Below the pieces are notes generated by a model, which did no database searches, was not told the origin of the DNA, and was given only the letters and a program-made list of their open reading frames with translations. This document shows positions 9,960 through 21,600 of a stretch of DNA of 64,000 bases, piece by piece; the first letter of the stretch is position 1; each line of letters opens with the position of its first letter. A program made the translations under genes and the position numbers. Origin of the DNA: Desmodesmus armatus (taxonomy: Eukaryota > Chlorophyta > Chlorophyceae > Sphaeropleales > Scenedesmaceae). The DNA lies in NCBI GenBank assembly GCA_007449985.2, contig VIIQ02000192.1, forward strand, positions 62,001 through 126,000. The letters are read 5' to 3'.

Positions 9960-11960
9960 CTGTGTAGTGTGGAACGGACCCAGCTGCGGACTTGCAGCTG
10001 CTTCGATCGACCCTGCACTTTTTCTTTTGCAACCTGCAGCCGAGTGCCTGCTCACCTGACTTAAAGGCTACAAACGTAAAGGTCAAATGCAACAGGTGAT
10101 GCCGAGAATAGTAAGGGGGTTGAGCGGTGCTTCCTGCTGCACCCGCTACTGTTGATGGCTTCGCGAACAGCTCAGCTGCTCTAAGCCGCTGCGCAAGAGT
10201 CCTTTACAGCTGCACCTAAGCCTGAGAAGCTCCTATTGTCCTGATTGTGCTTCGGGTTGCAACCCTCAGCGGGTGGAGCTCGGCTACCACACCCTAAGTG
10301 GCCACCGGGACCTGCTGAGTACCTGAAGTGTTACACTTAAAACAAACGAAGAACGGAGATTCTCGGCATGCAGGACCCTGCCTGCATGCGGACCTTATCC
10401 TCAGACAGCGCGACCCGAACCAACACAGTCACCTGTCATATAACACCACCACAAATATCTGCGAAACTGCCCTGCAGGTTTCGCTTTCTTAAGCACACAA
10501 CGTGCATCCTTGCACTTCTCAACATGGCTTCCCTGCCACGGCCTCGTCATTGGACACCCAACACGCAGATGTACACCACCCCCAGTACCATCCAGTACTG
10601 TAGAGCTTATCGGGCACTGCCCTTATTGGTTGTGTCAACCTTGACTGGACCCTAGCGACAGAGATGCCTACGTGGCATATTTCCAGCACCCTGGAAAATT
10701 ACATATGTGTCACTGAGATCACAACAGTACAGAACAGTACAATACACATGTATATTAGATCGAAACCTTAAGGTTGAGAGCTTTATACGTTGCAAAATTC
10801 ACACCCCCACACATGACAGCCAAAAACGAGTCTACATTCCGTTCCCAAAAGTGCCGCACCACGCCCGGGCTGGGCGATAACGAATGAATCGATGATGCGA
10901 ATTGTGATGGTGTTCGGTAGAAAGGTGCGAACTGCTTGTGCTGCGAGAGCACATGTGCAGGCAGTCCATGCGGAGGGCAATGCAAAATCGGACATCGTCA
11001 AAACATGCAGGCATATTTGTCGTTGATAACTGCAGCACGTCTGTTCCGCCAGAAGGCCTGTGTGAAGACCCTTCAAACCCATATACATGCACCATTTCCT
11101 TGCACGATGGCCACCGCGAGAACAGCAAGCGACAACCCTTCAAAGCGCAAGCATGTACCGTAGGAAGATGTTTTGGGCTATCGCTTGCACTACAGCAACA
11201 GTCACGAAGTTGCCCGTAGGTCAGACTCGTTCACCCGTCTGCTGTTGCTGTCACAGAGGTCCACGGAGGCACCTGGCAAACGTTCATTTGCGTATATAGT
11301 TATGTCTTGGTCATTGTGGAGGGCATTTGGTTTAGGAAATGGGAACCGGTGACGAGCTTCGCAGACGACCGTTGTCCAAGTACCTTGGACTGACGTGCGT
11401 ATGACTGACTTCAGCAGCAGACGACAAAACGCTATTGTCGCGGTGCTGTTGTGCGATTGCGAGTGCTCACAATTGTCATTCCGTGTTGATTCCAGCCTGG
11501 TGAGGGGAGGCAGTACCATGGGCTGGGGTACCCCAGCAGCAGTATGCCAGCAACAGTAAGTGTGTAGCAGCTGGACAGTAGCATCACTGCAGTAATGCCT
11601 CCACCAGTCTTACAAACCACGTGGAAGGGTTCGATCCAGTACTGACGCCACCTGGGCGTTAGCCGTTCTATTACAGTAATTGGGGACAGAGTCCCACTGT
11701 CCGCAGAGTCCCACAAGTTGAGCTGAGCTCAACGCTGGCTAGCCAGCGAGCCATGGGCACATGAGGGTGCCCAGAGGGCCTACTCACGCACCCTAGTTTT
11801 TCAGGTCAGGTGTGAGGGCAATCGACACCAGGGACGGCAACGGATCCTAGTGGTTCCCTCCTGTTCCATTTGATGCGGTGCCAATGTTTGAATGCAGATA
11901 ACCAGTGCTAAGCTCATCGTAGCATCACATGTTTGTGATATGTCATGATGGTGCTTGTCT
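9960..11960. other. intergenic, no gene recognised
   Basis: No ORF here has a recognisable domain. An 11-bp inverted repeat, ATGCCGAGAAT at 10099-10109 and ATTCTCGGCAT at 10359-10369, brackets 249 bp and could be the ends of a small non-autonomous element, but no convincing target duplication is seen. A 45-bp dispersed motif (11827-11871) recurs near 39512. Confidence 0.4.
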
Positions 11961-12080
11961 AGAACTATCCTGAACTGTGTGAGCTGTCCTGGGCCGCCCC
12001 AGGCGCCCGCAGGCTGCCTGCGCTGAACTGTCATGAACTGTCCTGAACTGCTTGTCCCAAACTATCCTGAGCTGTGTGAA
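11940..12080. repeat. degenerate (GTCCTGAACT)n cluster, left copy
   Basis: Repeated variants of a 10-11 bp motif (CTGTCCTGAACTG, CTGTCATGAACTG, CTATCCTGAGCTG) occur here. The same motif forms a second, larger cluster at 17738-17910. The 185-codon frame that starts inside it (12033-12590) has no recognisable domain and is not called as a gene. Confidence 0.6.
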
Positions 12081-12866
12081 GTCGGCAATGCAGCAGAGAG
12101 TCTAAAAGAGCCATGGGAAGATAACCCTTACGGCAGCCTCTTCTGGGCTGTTGGAAGAGCCGTATCGGCATGGGCGTGTGCGGGAAGAGGGACGTCAGAA
12201 GGCAGTGTCATTGTGGAACAGAGGTCACCAGATTTTAGCCTAAGCCCTCACAGTGTTAGCGTAGTTTTCCAAAATGCCTGCCAGATGTGTGCCAGAAGGC
12301 CCCCTCTCTCAAAAGTGCGCTCTCAACACGACGTCCAACAAACGTCGATTACAGCAGTAAGCTGCTTGGACTGCTGTTTCCGATGTCTGCGTTTGCCGAC
12401 AACAACTGCTATGTTGTACTCGTCGGACACCTTGCCCTCAAATCGACCAGATTGCGGACACGTTGACGAGGTAACGCTGAGCACGTGCAACAGCTCCTCG
12501 CTCGTTCATTTGCTTTGTTTGACAAGCAGCAAGCTCTGGTCTGCGTTCGGGCTGCTGCTGCAGCTTCCTGCCTTGCTGAGGAACCAATAGCAGTCCCGGC
12601 CCACCCACCAAGCCCTTGGATGGGACGGCTGTTCTCATTCGCGTGTGCATGGCCTAAAGCTGTAGTACACGTAGGGGGTGTTTGAGTTCGACTCCCATGC
12701 GACTTTGGACCGGGCACTGGGCACCTCCTGAATGAACAAGGGTGTTAGGTGTCTCTCATCGGTGTGAGGCAAGACCTTGGGCTCCCGCAGCCTCGGCTGT
12801 TGTGTGTGTGGCCAGTCGGTGGGGGTCCTTCCCCTTGTACCTACCAAAAAAATTGCAGTGGACAGG

Positions 12867-12910
12867 TATATATATATATATATGAATCAAGCTTAATCAA
12901 TCAATCAATC
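12867..12910. repeat. (TA)n and (AATC)n microsatellites
   Basis: A TA run at 12867-12883 is followed by AATC repeats at 12894-12910, just upstream of the 5' end of LINE-2. They may mark the insertion site. Confidence 0.85.
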
Positions 12911-12959
12911 GCTTGGCGGTGGCCTGCCTTGCTTGCCACCGCCAGGCGTCATCCATCGT

Positions 12960-15900
12960 GCCTTAAATAGACTCTAGAGAGTTCCGAACTAGCAGCTTCG
13001 ACAGCCCACGCTCTCAGGAGACCGGCTCCGTCTGCTGTGGGTGGCCTGCTGCTGACGACAGTAGCCTCGTTGGTTCTCTTCGTTAAGCATCCTTTGATGC
13101 CACAACACAAGTCAAGAGTTAATCTACTACATACAGCTTCTCGTTTGGGCAGCTTCAACGTGCGTACACTGCATGAGCACGGAGCTGACAGTTCGGTCAA
13201 ATTCGATGATGAGCAGCAGCAACTCCACCAAACACTCTTGGAGCTCACAGGGCAGTTGGAGCAGCGCAGTGTGGGTTTGTGTGGGCTGCAGGAGACACGG
13301 CTGAGAGGCACTGGGGAGGAAGTGCTTGACTTTCCCTCCCCCAGCACAGGCAGCCAAAGCAGCAAGTACAGCGGCAGCACAGGCCCATGGCAGCTGCTGT
13401 GGTCAGGGGGTCAAACCAGACAGCATGGGGTGGGTCTGCTGCTGAGCTCTGCTTGGCAGCAGGCTCTGCTGGAGCCCCCCGCACCTATCAGCGATAGGTT
13501 GCTGCTGGCTCGCTTCCAGTGCCAAGGCAGCATCACCCTGTCTGTGGTGGTTGCATACGCACCAACAGATGGAGACAGCGAGGCAGACCTTGCCAGGAAG
13601 CAGCAATTCTACCTGCAGCTGTACAGCGCCCTGCAGCGCGTCCAGCGCCGCGACCTGCTGGTGGTGCTTGGTGACTTCAATGCGCCGATCGGCGAGATGC
13701 TCCCCAGTCACCAGCACATCAGAGGGCCCCACTCAGTCCAGCCACAGGAGGCCTCTGACAATGGCATGCGCCTGCTAGACCTCGCCGCAGCACATCGCCT
13801 TGTGCTGGCCAACACCCTGTTCGAGCACAAGAGCATACACCAGTACACACACCAGCTGGCACCCAGGCAGAACCAGCCCGGCAAGCAGCGTGTTATTGAC
13901 TACATCCTGTGCAGCAGCAGGTTCCGCAGCAGCATCCGGGACTGCAGGGTATTCAGGGGTGTGGGCTGCAGCGACCACAGGCTCCTGGTGTGCACCTTAC
14001 AGCTGCGCCTCAGCTCAGCACGGCAACAGCCTACAGCACGCAACACTGCACGACCCTCCAGGTTTGACATTGGGAGGCTGCAGCAACAGCAGGTGCAACA
14101 ACAGTTTGCGAGTAGCATGCGCAACAAATTTGCTGCGCTGGCTGCTGCTAGTGCCGCTGATGACGCAGCTGTTGGACCCCAGGCAGTGGAGGCAGAGTGG
14201 CGAGCTTTCATGCAAGCAACGCAGGAAACTGCTGCTGCTGAGCTCGGCCCTCAGCCCCGCCGCCGCCACAAAGAGGAGCTCCCACAGCCCATCCGCGACA
14301 CCATTCAGCGAGAGCATGACGCCTATGCTGCCTGGCAGCAGCAGGAGCGGCGGTGGCAGCAACTGCAACAGCAAATAGCGGCCCAGCCCCCAGACCAGCA
14401 CACCAGCAGCCAGCAGCAGCAGGTGCGGTGTGCAGAAGCTGCAGCAGCCAAAGCCAAGCGCAGATACCGCTCCCTCAGCGACCTAGTGGACAGGCGGATC
14501 GTCAAGCAGCGCAACAAACAGCTGGCAGCACATGCAGCCAAGGCTGAGCGTCAGTGGAAGGCAGGCCACCTGGCTGCATTCCACAAGACGGTCAGCAAGC
14601 TGTTCCGAGACAAACCTGCCAGGACTGGCGCACAGGGCTTGCTTAGCAAGGATGGGCTCTCTGTGTACCGCAGCACTCGAGAGCAGCTGAAGCGGTTCAC
14701 TGAATACTTCAACGAGGTGTTCAGTGGTGAGTGTGTCACGCCTGAACAGCAACAGCACATGGAGCAGCTGATAGCCCAGCTAGAGACACTTCTTGTGCCC
14801 CCAGCTACGGCTGATGGCAACAGCCCTGATGTTGACAGCAGCGGTGACGGCAGCAGCAGTGGTGACAGCAGTACTGGCAGCAGTAGCGGCAACAGCAGCA
14901 GTAGCGGCAGCAGTTGTGGTCCCCCATCCCTCAAGGAGGTTGTGGATGCCATAGCTGCCCTGCGGGATGCAGCAGCTGCAGGAGCTGACAATATTGTTGC
15001 CCCACTGCTGAAGGCAGGCGTGGTCATGGCTGAGTGGTTGCACCGTGTGATTGTGGCTGTTTGGGTGTCCGGCAAGGCTCCCCTTGATTGGAAGCGTGCC
15101 CTGATAGTGCCGTTGTTTAAGGGCAAAGGCAGTGCCAGGGAATCAACCAACCACCGGCCCATTAGCTTGTTGAGCATCTCTGGCAAGGTGTATGCCTTGA
15201 TACTGCTGCATCGTGTCAGCGACCAGGTTGATAGCCAGCTGTTGGAGAGCCAGTGTGCTTTTCGGAGCAATAGGGGTTTGTCAGATGCCACCTTCACCCT
15301 GCGGTCCATCATGTATAAGTGCCACCGGTACAAGCAGCCGCTGTACCTAGCCTTTGTTGACCTGCGCAAGGCCTATGATTCAATCCCCCGCGATGCGCTT
15401 TGGCGTGTGCTATCTGCTTATGGTGTGGAGCCTAAGGTGGTCGAGCTACTAGCTGACCTGCACACAGGCACACAGGCTGCGGTCAAGCTGGCCGGCGAGC
15501 ATGGCGATTGGTTTGACATCGGCCGTGGTGTGCGTCAGGGTTGTGTGATTGCTCCTCTGTTGTTCAACATCTTCTTTGATTGTGTTGTCAGGCTGTCGCT
15601 GGCAGAGATGCCTGAGGGTTGTGGTGTGCGGCTAGCCTTCAGGCTGAGGGAGAGGTGCTGCCTTGGCATGCCAGGGCTGGTGGGCCCAGCACCATGTTGA
15701 CTATAGCTGCTCTCATGTATGCGGATGACCTAGTGCTTATGAGCTGTGACAGGTCTGAGCTGGAGCTGATGCTCAAGGTGTTCGACTCTGTCTGCAGCAG
15801 AATGGGCATGTGTGTCAATGCGGCCAAGACCGAGCTCATGGCTGTCTGTCATGATGGTCAACCACTAGAGAGCGTGCAGTTGTCAGGTGGTGAGGCGCGT

Positions 15901-16849
15901 TATGTGCCCTCTTTCAAGTATCTGGGGGGTGTGGTCGATACATCTGCAAGCTGGGAGGCTGAGATCACTGCCCGCATCAGCAAGACCAGGGGTCGTTTCG
16001 CAGAGATGCAGCGTGTGTGGGGCGCCCGCAGCATGGGCGTTAAGCTCAAGATGCAGTGCTTCCGCGCGTATGTGCTGCCTGTGCTACTGTTTGGCAGTGA
16101 GACCTGGGCTCTTACTCAGAAGCAGGCTGACCGGTTGGAAGTGGTGCACTCTGATTGCCTCCGGCATATTTTGAATGTGCGTCGCGCTGATCGGCACAGC
16201 AAGCAACATCTATGGTCTCAGTGGAACACAGTCAGCCTAGCCAGCCACCTCACAGCCCACAGGCTGCGGTGGCTGGGGCACGTCCTGCGTATGGGCGAGG
16301 AGCGCTATCCTCGGCAGGCCCTCTTCTCTTTGATGCATGACGCCGGTGCAGCACCGCGGGGGGCACCGCCTATGAGCTGGGAAAAATGTGTCACGAGGGA
16401 CCTGCAGGCCCTGGGGCAGCCGACGAACATGCACGATTTAACAGGTGCATGTGCGTTGCGCGGTTCCTGGCGGAGCATGCTCTACAGACTGACACACCCA
16501 CGCGCTACTGGGGTGCCCTTCCGGCGACCACTCAATGCCACAACCCACAGCAGCAGGATGCGGCAGTGGGCTGAGACCCTGCCATTCCAGGCAGCATGGT
16601 CTGCAAGTGGACCAGGGGTCATGTCCAACTGAGTTGCTTGTATAGTATATGTACAACATGCTACCTATGTTAGCTCTTTCTTGTGCTGCTGGCTTTGAGG
16701 GCCGTAACTGGTCCAGGCTATCTAGTGTCCTAGGTCACTGGTCGTCTGGTGGTGTATTGCTTGTCTTGCACCAAGGTCGATTTGCTGCTAGCAGCATGCT
16801 GCATGCGCAATGAACCTGGCCGGAAACACGTGTAATGATGATGATGATG
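12960..16849 (+). mobile_element. LINE-2: RTE-like non-LTR retrotransposon
   Basis: The element encodes a single large APE-RT polyprotein on the plus strand and has a short 3' UTR ending in (ATG)5 at 16835-16849. A single ORF plus a short 3' end of simple repeats is what is described for RTE elements, and the C-terminal GSETWALT and LRWLGHVLRM motifs fit that clade. The 5' border is uncertain (somewhere between 12910 and 13097). No target duplication could be identified by eye. Confidence 0.75.
13097..16632 (+). pseudogene. LINE-2 polyprotein: APE endonuclease and reverse transcriptase, one frameshift
   Basis: The first true ATG in frame is 13097. Endonuclease motifs appear in order: LGSFNVRTL (about 13150), GLQETRL (about 13285), VVLGDFNAPIG (about 13665) and GCSDHRLL (about 13970). 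A Gln-rich coiled-coil-like linker (14280-14560) and a Ser/Gly run (14830-14920) follow. The RT has PLFKGKGSARESTNHRPISL, motif A FVDLRKAYDSIPRDAL (about 15355) and GVRQGCVIAPLLFNIFFD (about 15530). The frame then breaks between about 15640 and 15680 and the next frame carries LMYADDLVLM (15712-15740), GSETWALT and LRWLGHVLRM, ending with TGA at 16630-16632. It is otherwise intact, so this is a young copy or one hit by a single sequencing error. Confidence 0.85.
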
Positions 16850-17737
16850 GTGCTGACAGCTTGCCTCCCCCTAGAGTTTGTTCCTGTAGGCAAATATGAC
16901 CGAGGACTAGACCTATTGATGTGATACTCAAGTGCGCAGCATCTAAAGCTGCCCTGAACAGCACCGCACTGACCCTTCTGCTAGGCGGTTGACGGAACTC
17001 GGCCTCACGGCACTATGATGACACCCCCACATGGTGTGTTGACTATGTGACTCAGTGCTATTGCCCTTATCAACACACGATGTTTGTATGGTGAGCTACT
17101 ATCTGTAACTGCTGAGCCTCAGGGTTGCCCATGTACTCTCTACAGGAAGAGTGAACTACCTTCCAGTGGTAGCACACAAGGTTGCTGCTGCACTGGCTGA
17201 TGCCGCTGCTCTCTGTGCCTAGAACTCAGTCCCAAGTTGTCGCTGCTGCCGCTCTCATAGCTACTGTGGGTGCCTATCAAGCACGCAAGCGGCTTGCAAG
17301 CAACACTTCAGCATCAGCACCAGGGGTCCACCTGCCAGCTTGCTCAATCGCAAGCTGCCAAGCACCCGCTGCTCCTGTCCCCTGGCTGGCCTGACACAAC
17401 ACTAATCACTATTTGAAACAGCTCCACAGGCTCAACTAACACAGCCATGCGGGAAGAGCCCCATATTCCGACTATGCTATTCTCCGTCGGCGACAACAGC
17501 CGTGGAAGACCCCCCCCCCCACCCCTATTCTAGAGCGACCTATTGCAGGCCTTGCACACGGCTTCTTCTAACATACCGCCCTCTCCTGGAAGACCCCCCA
17601 AATCGCCGTTCCGAAAGAGATCTTCCGTGCTCTTCCAGCATGCGATTCCTAAAAAGGGGGCTCTATGCTCTTCAAGTTTGAAACAACACCTGTCGACAGA
17701 TCGAAAATGCTCTTTCAACAGACCGGTGAAAATTCAG
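16850..17737. other. intergenic, no gene recognised
   Basis: No ORF with a recognisable domain. An 11-C homopolymer lies at 17510-17520, and the motif TCTTCC and its complement recur between 17560 and 17720. Confidence 0.4.
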
Positions 17738-17910
17738 AGATGTCCTGAACTGCATGCCCTGAAATGCCTTGAAGCTGTCCTGAGATGTCCTGAACCGTTC
17801 AGGACAAGCTGTCCTAGTCATTTTTAGCTGTCCTGAACTGCCCTAATCTGTCCTGAACTGTCATGATCTACCTTGACCTGTCGTAAACTGTCCTGAACTG
17901 TCCTGAACCT
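17738..17910. repeat. degenerate (GTCCTGAACT)n cluster, right copy
   Basis: About a dozen variants of CTGTCCTGAACTG lie in direct order, with one inverted copy (TTCAGGACAAGCTGTCCT region near 17795). It directly abuts the truncated LINE-1 3' end. Confidence 0.7.
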
Positions 17911-17921
17911 GGCGCATAAAG

Positions 17922-18117
17922 TCAAAGTTACACTTGCAGCTATGAAGCTCAAGAGCTCATGCCAGGCATTCACTGATATCACGGAGATAGCACAACAAAC
18001 CAGAAGGAACAACATACTGAGGATCAAAACAGAGAAGCCTGACGCTTTGATGAGGATGAAAACCAACCCTAAAATCCCCAAGCGTACTATCTAAGTGCAC
18101 GAGATGGACAACCCTCC
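17922..18117 (-). mobile_element. short LINE-1 3'-end copy (5'-truncated LINE or SINE sharing its tail)
   Basis: This is a 196-bp match to 3244-3439 in the same (minus) orientation. It ends 3' in TTTGACTTTAT where LINE-1 has (TTTGA)n, and it is cut abruptly at 18117. A 5'-truncated LINE insertion is the simplest reading. A SINE that borrows the LINE tail would look the same. A pentamer CGCAT occurs on both flanks and may be part of a target duplication (weak). Confidence 0.8.
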
Positions 18118-18119
18118 AA

Positions 18120-18640
18120 ACGCATGTCCTGCTGCCATGTTGCCTGTCATGCATTGCCTGGATGTGTCTTGATAAGGACACTAGCACTCAGCCACACAAT
18201 CAACACACCACCATTGCGTGCCATACCAGCATACCTGTCCTCTGTCCTGCTGTCAGAATTGCACTTGGCATGCCAATGCTGAATGCATGCCAACCCAGTT
18301 TCAAAGTTTCAGACAAAGCCTTCCCCTGCCGCAGGCTGCCGCTGGTGATCATCTTCGCCAGAAAAGCCTTGTTTGCTGCTTGCTTTCAGATGCTTCCAAG
18401 CTCATTCAGATAGCCAACATGCACAGTCCGCCTCTGCCGTGCTATCTGTTCGACATTGCCCTGAACATTTTGCTGCTTCAAGCAAGCCAATGTACATGTT
18501 GTACAAGTTGTGCAGACTCCCAACCTTCTCCTATTGTTGTTCATTCCTTGCCTGCTTGAACAGACTCCCAGTCCATCTGTATTACTGTCTCTGCCATGTC
18601 TCGGTGTTGCCTTGTTGCTCTTTTGTAGGCCCCCAAGCTG
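18120..18640. other. intergenic or upstream part of the 18.6-22.6 kb gene
   Basis: No domain-bearing ORF. A pyrimidine-rich stretch ending TTGTAG at 18623-18628 could be a splice acceptor placing an 11-codon extension in frame before the ATG at 18662, so an upstream exon may exist here. Confidence 0.3.
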
Positions 18641-18661
18641 GAGCCCGTTGGTCAGACCTAC

Positions 18662-21600
18662 ATGCTCTCCACAACACGGCGCACCCTGACACGCCCCGAC
18701 ACAACCACACTTGCCCAACTCGCGGCCACGATGCGCCAAGAGTCACTTGATGAGTGGATCAAGCCACGGTCGGCCAGTGGCTCCAAGCAATCAGCTGGCG
18801 GTGCACTGCAGGGGCCAGAGTTTGCGAGCAGGCCGCCTCGCCGGGGTCCGAATTCGCGGATGCGCCGTGCCCCCATCGGGCAACAAGGCCATGCCAACAC
18901 TCTTCAAAGTGTCGCCTCGACAGTGGCCATCAGCAACGCTGACAACAACATCGACAACGGCGCCACGGGGAACATCCAGGGTCAGCATCACGAGAGCCAC
19001 ATGACACACGAGGCTAAAGCGCACGTGGTCACAAGCTTCGATGGCCTCAGCGTTTTTGACTCCCGCTTTGCCAACAACGGAAACCAGATCGTCTACGACC
19101 CTCCTGAACCTTCCCTTTGCGCAGGTAAGAGGGATGTGTATTCCACCCGACATTGACCTGTGCCTTGGAGGAGAGAAGGTTGTGTGGTAGTCACCAACTT
19201 GAGTGACTTCAAATATAAAGTGCCTTCCACTGATTGGATAGGCGTTAGGCCTACTAATTAGGCTTGTGCTGGTGCCTGTGGCTGTTCCTGAGACAGAAGT
19301 TGGCCACGTGTGACCCAAGTCGCAAGCAGCAGTCTATTGCGTGGTGCAGAATGGGACACTGTCCCATGTCGCTCCGGCAGTGACATATCACCACCGCGGC
19401 TGTCAACAACAGCAAGCACAAGTCCGTGGTGGCAGATAGCGTGAGGTGCCTTGTTGCATAGCAACCAGCGCTGTTACAAATCATCAGTGAAGGATTATGG
19501 CGGTTTTCAGTTATGGTAGAAAAAAATACAAGAAAGTATCATAAAAGAAAGTAAAGAAAAGTAACATGGCAGGCCTTGCTTTCTGCAGCCTAGGTTGTGG
19601 CCCAGCAGCAGCTGCAAGCTATCGAATCAATGCTTGGTATGATCAGAAGTGGTTTGGAAGTTGTGTGGATGCAGCAGCAGCGCCTGCAATGCCCCCACGG
19701 CTGTGCTGCTGTTGCCATCGCAACTCCCCGGGTAATGCGGCAGACCCATTACGCTCTCTGATCATGGTGTGGACAGCTGTTCATGCTGTAGGGTGTCTGC
19801 ACAGAACATACAAAACGGCAATACATAGTTTGTGAGGTAATTGCCCTTTGATGGCCAAGGTATTAGAAATAATACCAAGGGCATGCATCGAAGCACATAA
19901 CTTGCTGAAGGCTGCAACGGGCTTGTCGGAAAGCTGACCCCGCACGGCCGCAGGGGATGCCGTATGTCCCAGTTATCATCCGCCAATATCCTGATAAACG
20001 CATTGAGTATTGGTTTCAAGGCGTGGTTAATTTGAAAGCCTTGCCAGCAATGCGTCCCTAAGTTTTGACTCCGCCTTGCGCAAGACCATCAATGGTGCAA
20101 CTTGTTAGGCAACCCTTGCACATACGCTGATGCCTCAACCATATCACCCAGAACTTAGGTGCGCTGCATGTTACTCTTACTCTGATCATCATGTGCATGT
20201 CACATACGTGTAGTTGCTGAGTAGCCGTGAGACAGGCTTGATCTCATCTGCACTTGCAGGCTTGGATCTCAACAACGTGAGTGCACCACTGGTGCATGGG
20301 CTAAGCTTATAAAGCATGATCCCTTGTGCTCCATCTGCTACTCGTGTTTATTGATGTACTTGCTGTATGCTGCATCTATGCCTTATGCAGGCAATGGGTT
20401 TGTGCTGCAGACAGTCAACACTGCATTGAGGGTGTTTGATGCTACCACCGGCGCCGCCCTGTTGGACGTTGTCGATCTCAACACCTTTTATGATTACCCG
20501 CCTCAACTATCACGGCCAACCACCGTGGATGGGCAGTTTGTTTGGGGACCCAACATACGGGCCTCGCAGTGCGTTTTTGATGAGGACACACAGCGTTGGT
20601 TCCACACAGCAACCTTTGATGACGTTCTGCCTGACTCCGAAGATAACCAGATATTGGTTGCACCAACTGCCCTCAACATTGCTGTTTCTGATACTGCAGA
20701 CCCCACCGGTAAGCCTTGCTGCGGCAGTCGATTGCATCTGTATCTTGTGCTGCATTGCGCAATGGTTGCCACAGCGAAGACTCTTTGACCATATTACTAT
20801 GTACTTGCTACTGGCTACCTCACTTCAGTTGCATGCGCAGCTTCCATTATGGAACAGTGCTACCTGCTGCAGGGCTGACCCTGGCTGATTCTGATGCTCT
20901 CACATATGGTTGCCGCAGCACCAGTCTTACCAGCAGTCAATACATGCGCTGCCAAGACCTGACTGCCGGTTCTGAGGTGGATTGCTGTACCTAATGTCAT
21001 GCTTTTAGTCATGACCGGCTGAATTTCAGTGGACATACAACAGCTGTCAGCATACATTACACTCTGTGGCACATAATAGCAGTACCCGTCATGCAGGGCC
21101 ACAAGGAAAGGGGCCACTTGGGGTGTGTAGAGGAACTCCCAGGCGGCCAGGAGTGCCATTGCCTTAGCCTCGTGCATGCATGAGAAGAGCCGTCCTTACA
21201 GGATGCGAGGCCAATGGGAGGAATCCTATGGCGTTACGATACAAAGGGGGTGTATCGGATTCTTTCTTTCTTTCTTTCTTTCCCTGGCACTGTGTTGCTC
21301 ATGTGTATGGCTGAGAAGCACGTGCCAGAGATGGAGTGTAACCCCTTCCCTCCCTCCCTCCCTCCCTCCTCCCTCCCTCCCTCCCTCCCTCCCTTTTTTC
21401 CAAATGCATCAACGTGTCTCAAATTGTTGCCGTTCTGCAGGTTCATGGAAGTTGTACCGCCTGCCAACATCCAACAACGGCACCGAGGGCACCCCCGACT
21501 TCGGCTGCCCGAGTGGCGTTTGCTCACCGACAGGCCCGCAAACCGCAGTCTGGAAACACGCGCTCGTCATTGCAACTGACGACTATGACCAGCAAATCGA

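Noticed and set aside
9672..10055. Open frames with repeated WKPGPSRTA-type peptides
   Set aside because: They are a by-product of 27- and 58-bp minisatellite units and occur on both strands without start context or splice support.
11628..11645. GGGTTCGATCC, a B-box-like sequence suggesting a tRNA
   Set aside because: No A box, no foldable cloverleaf and no acceptor stem could be made from the surrounding 90 bases.
12033..12590. 185-codon plus-strand ORF as a gene
   Set aside because: It starts within a repeat cluster, has no domain and no typical local codon bias.
12688..12706. GAGTTCGACTCCC, a second tRNA T-loop look-alike
   Set aside because: The T stem does not pair and there are no D or acceptor arms.
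20261..20281. Possible mini-exon between AG and GT in intron 1 of the secreted-type gene
   Set aside because: Joining exon 1 directly to 20391 is in phase and restores the expected LCAGNGFVLQ run; the mini-exon would insert extra residues there.
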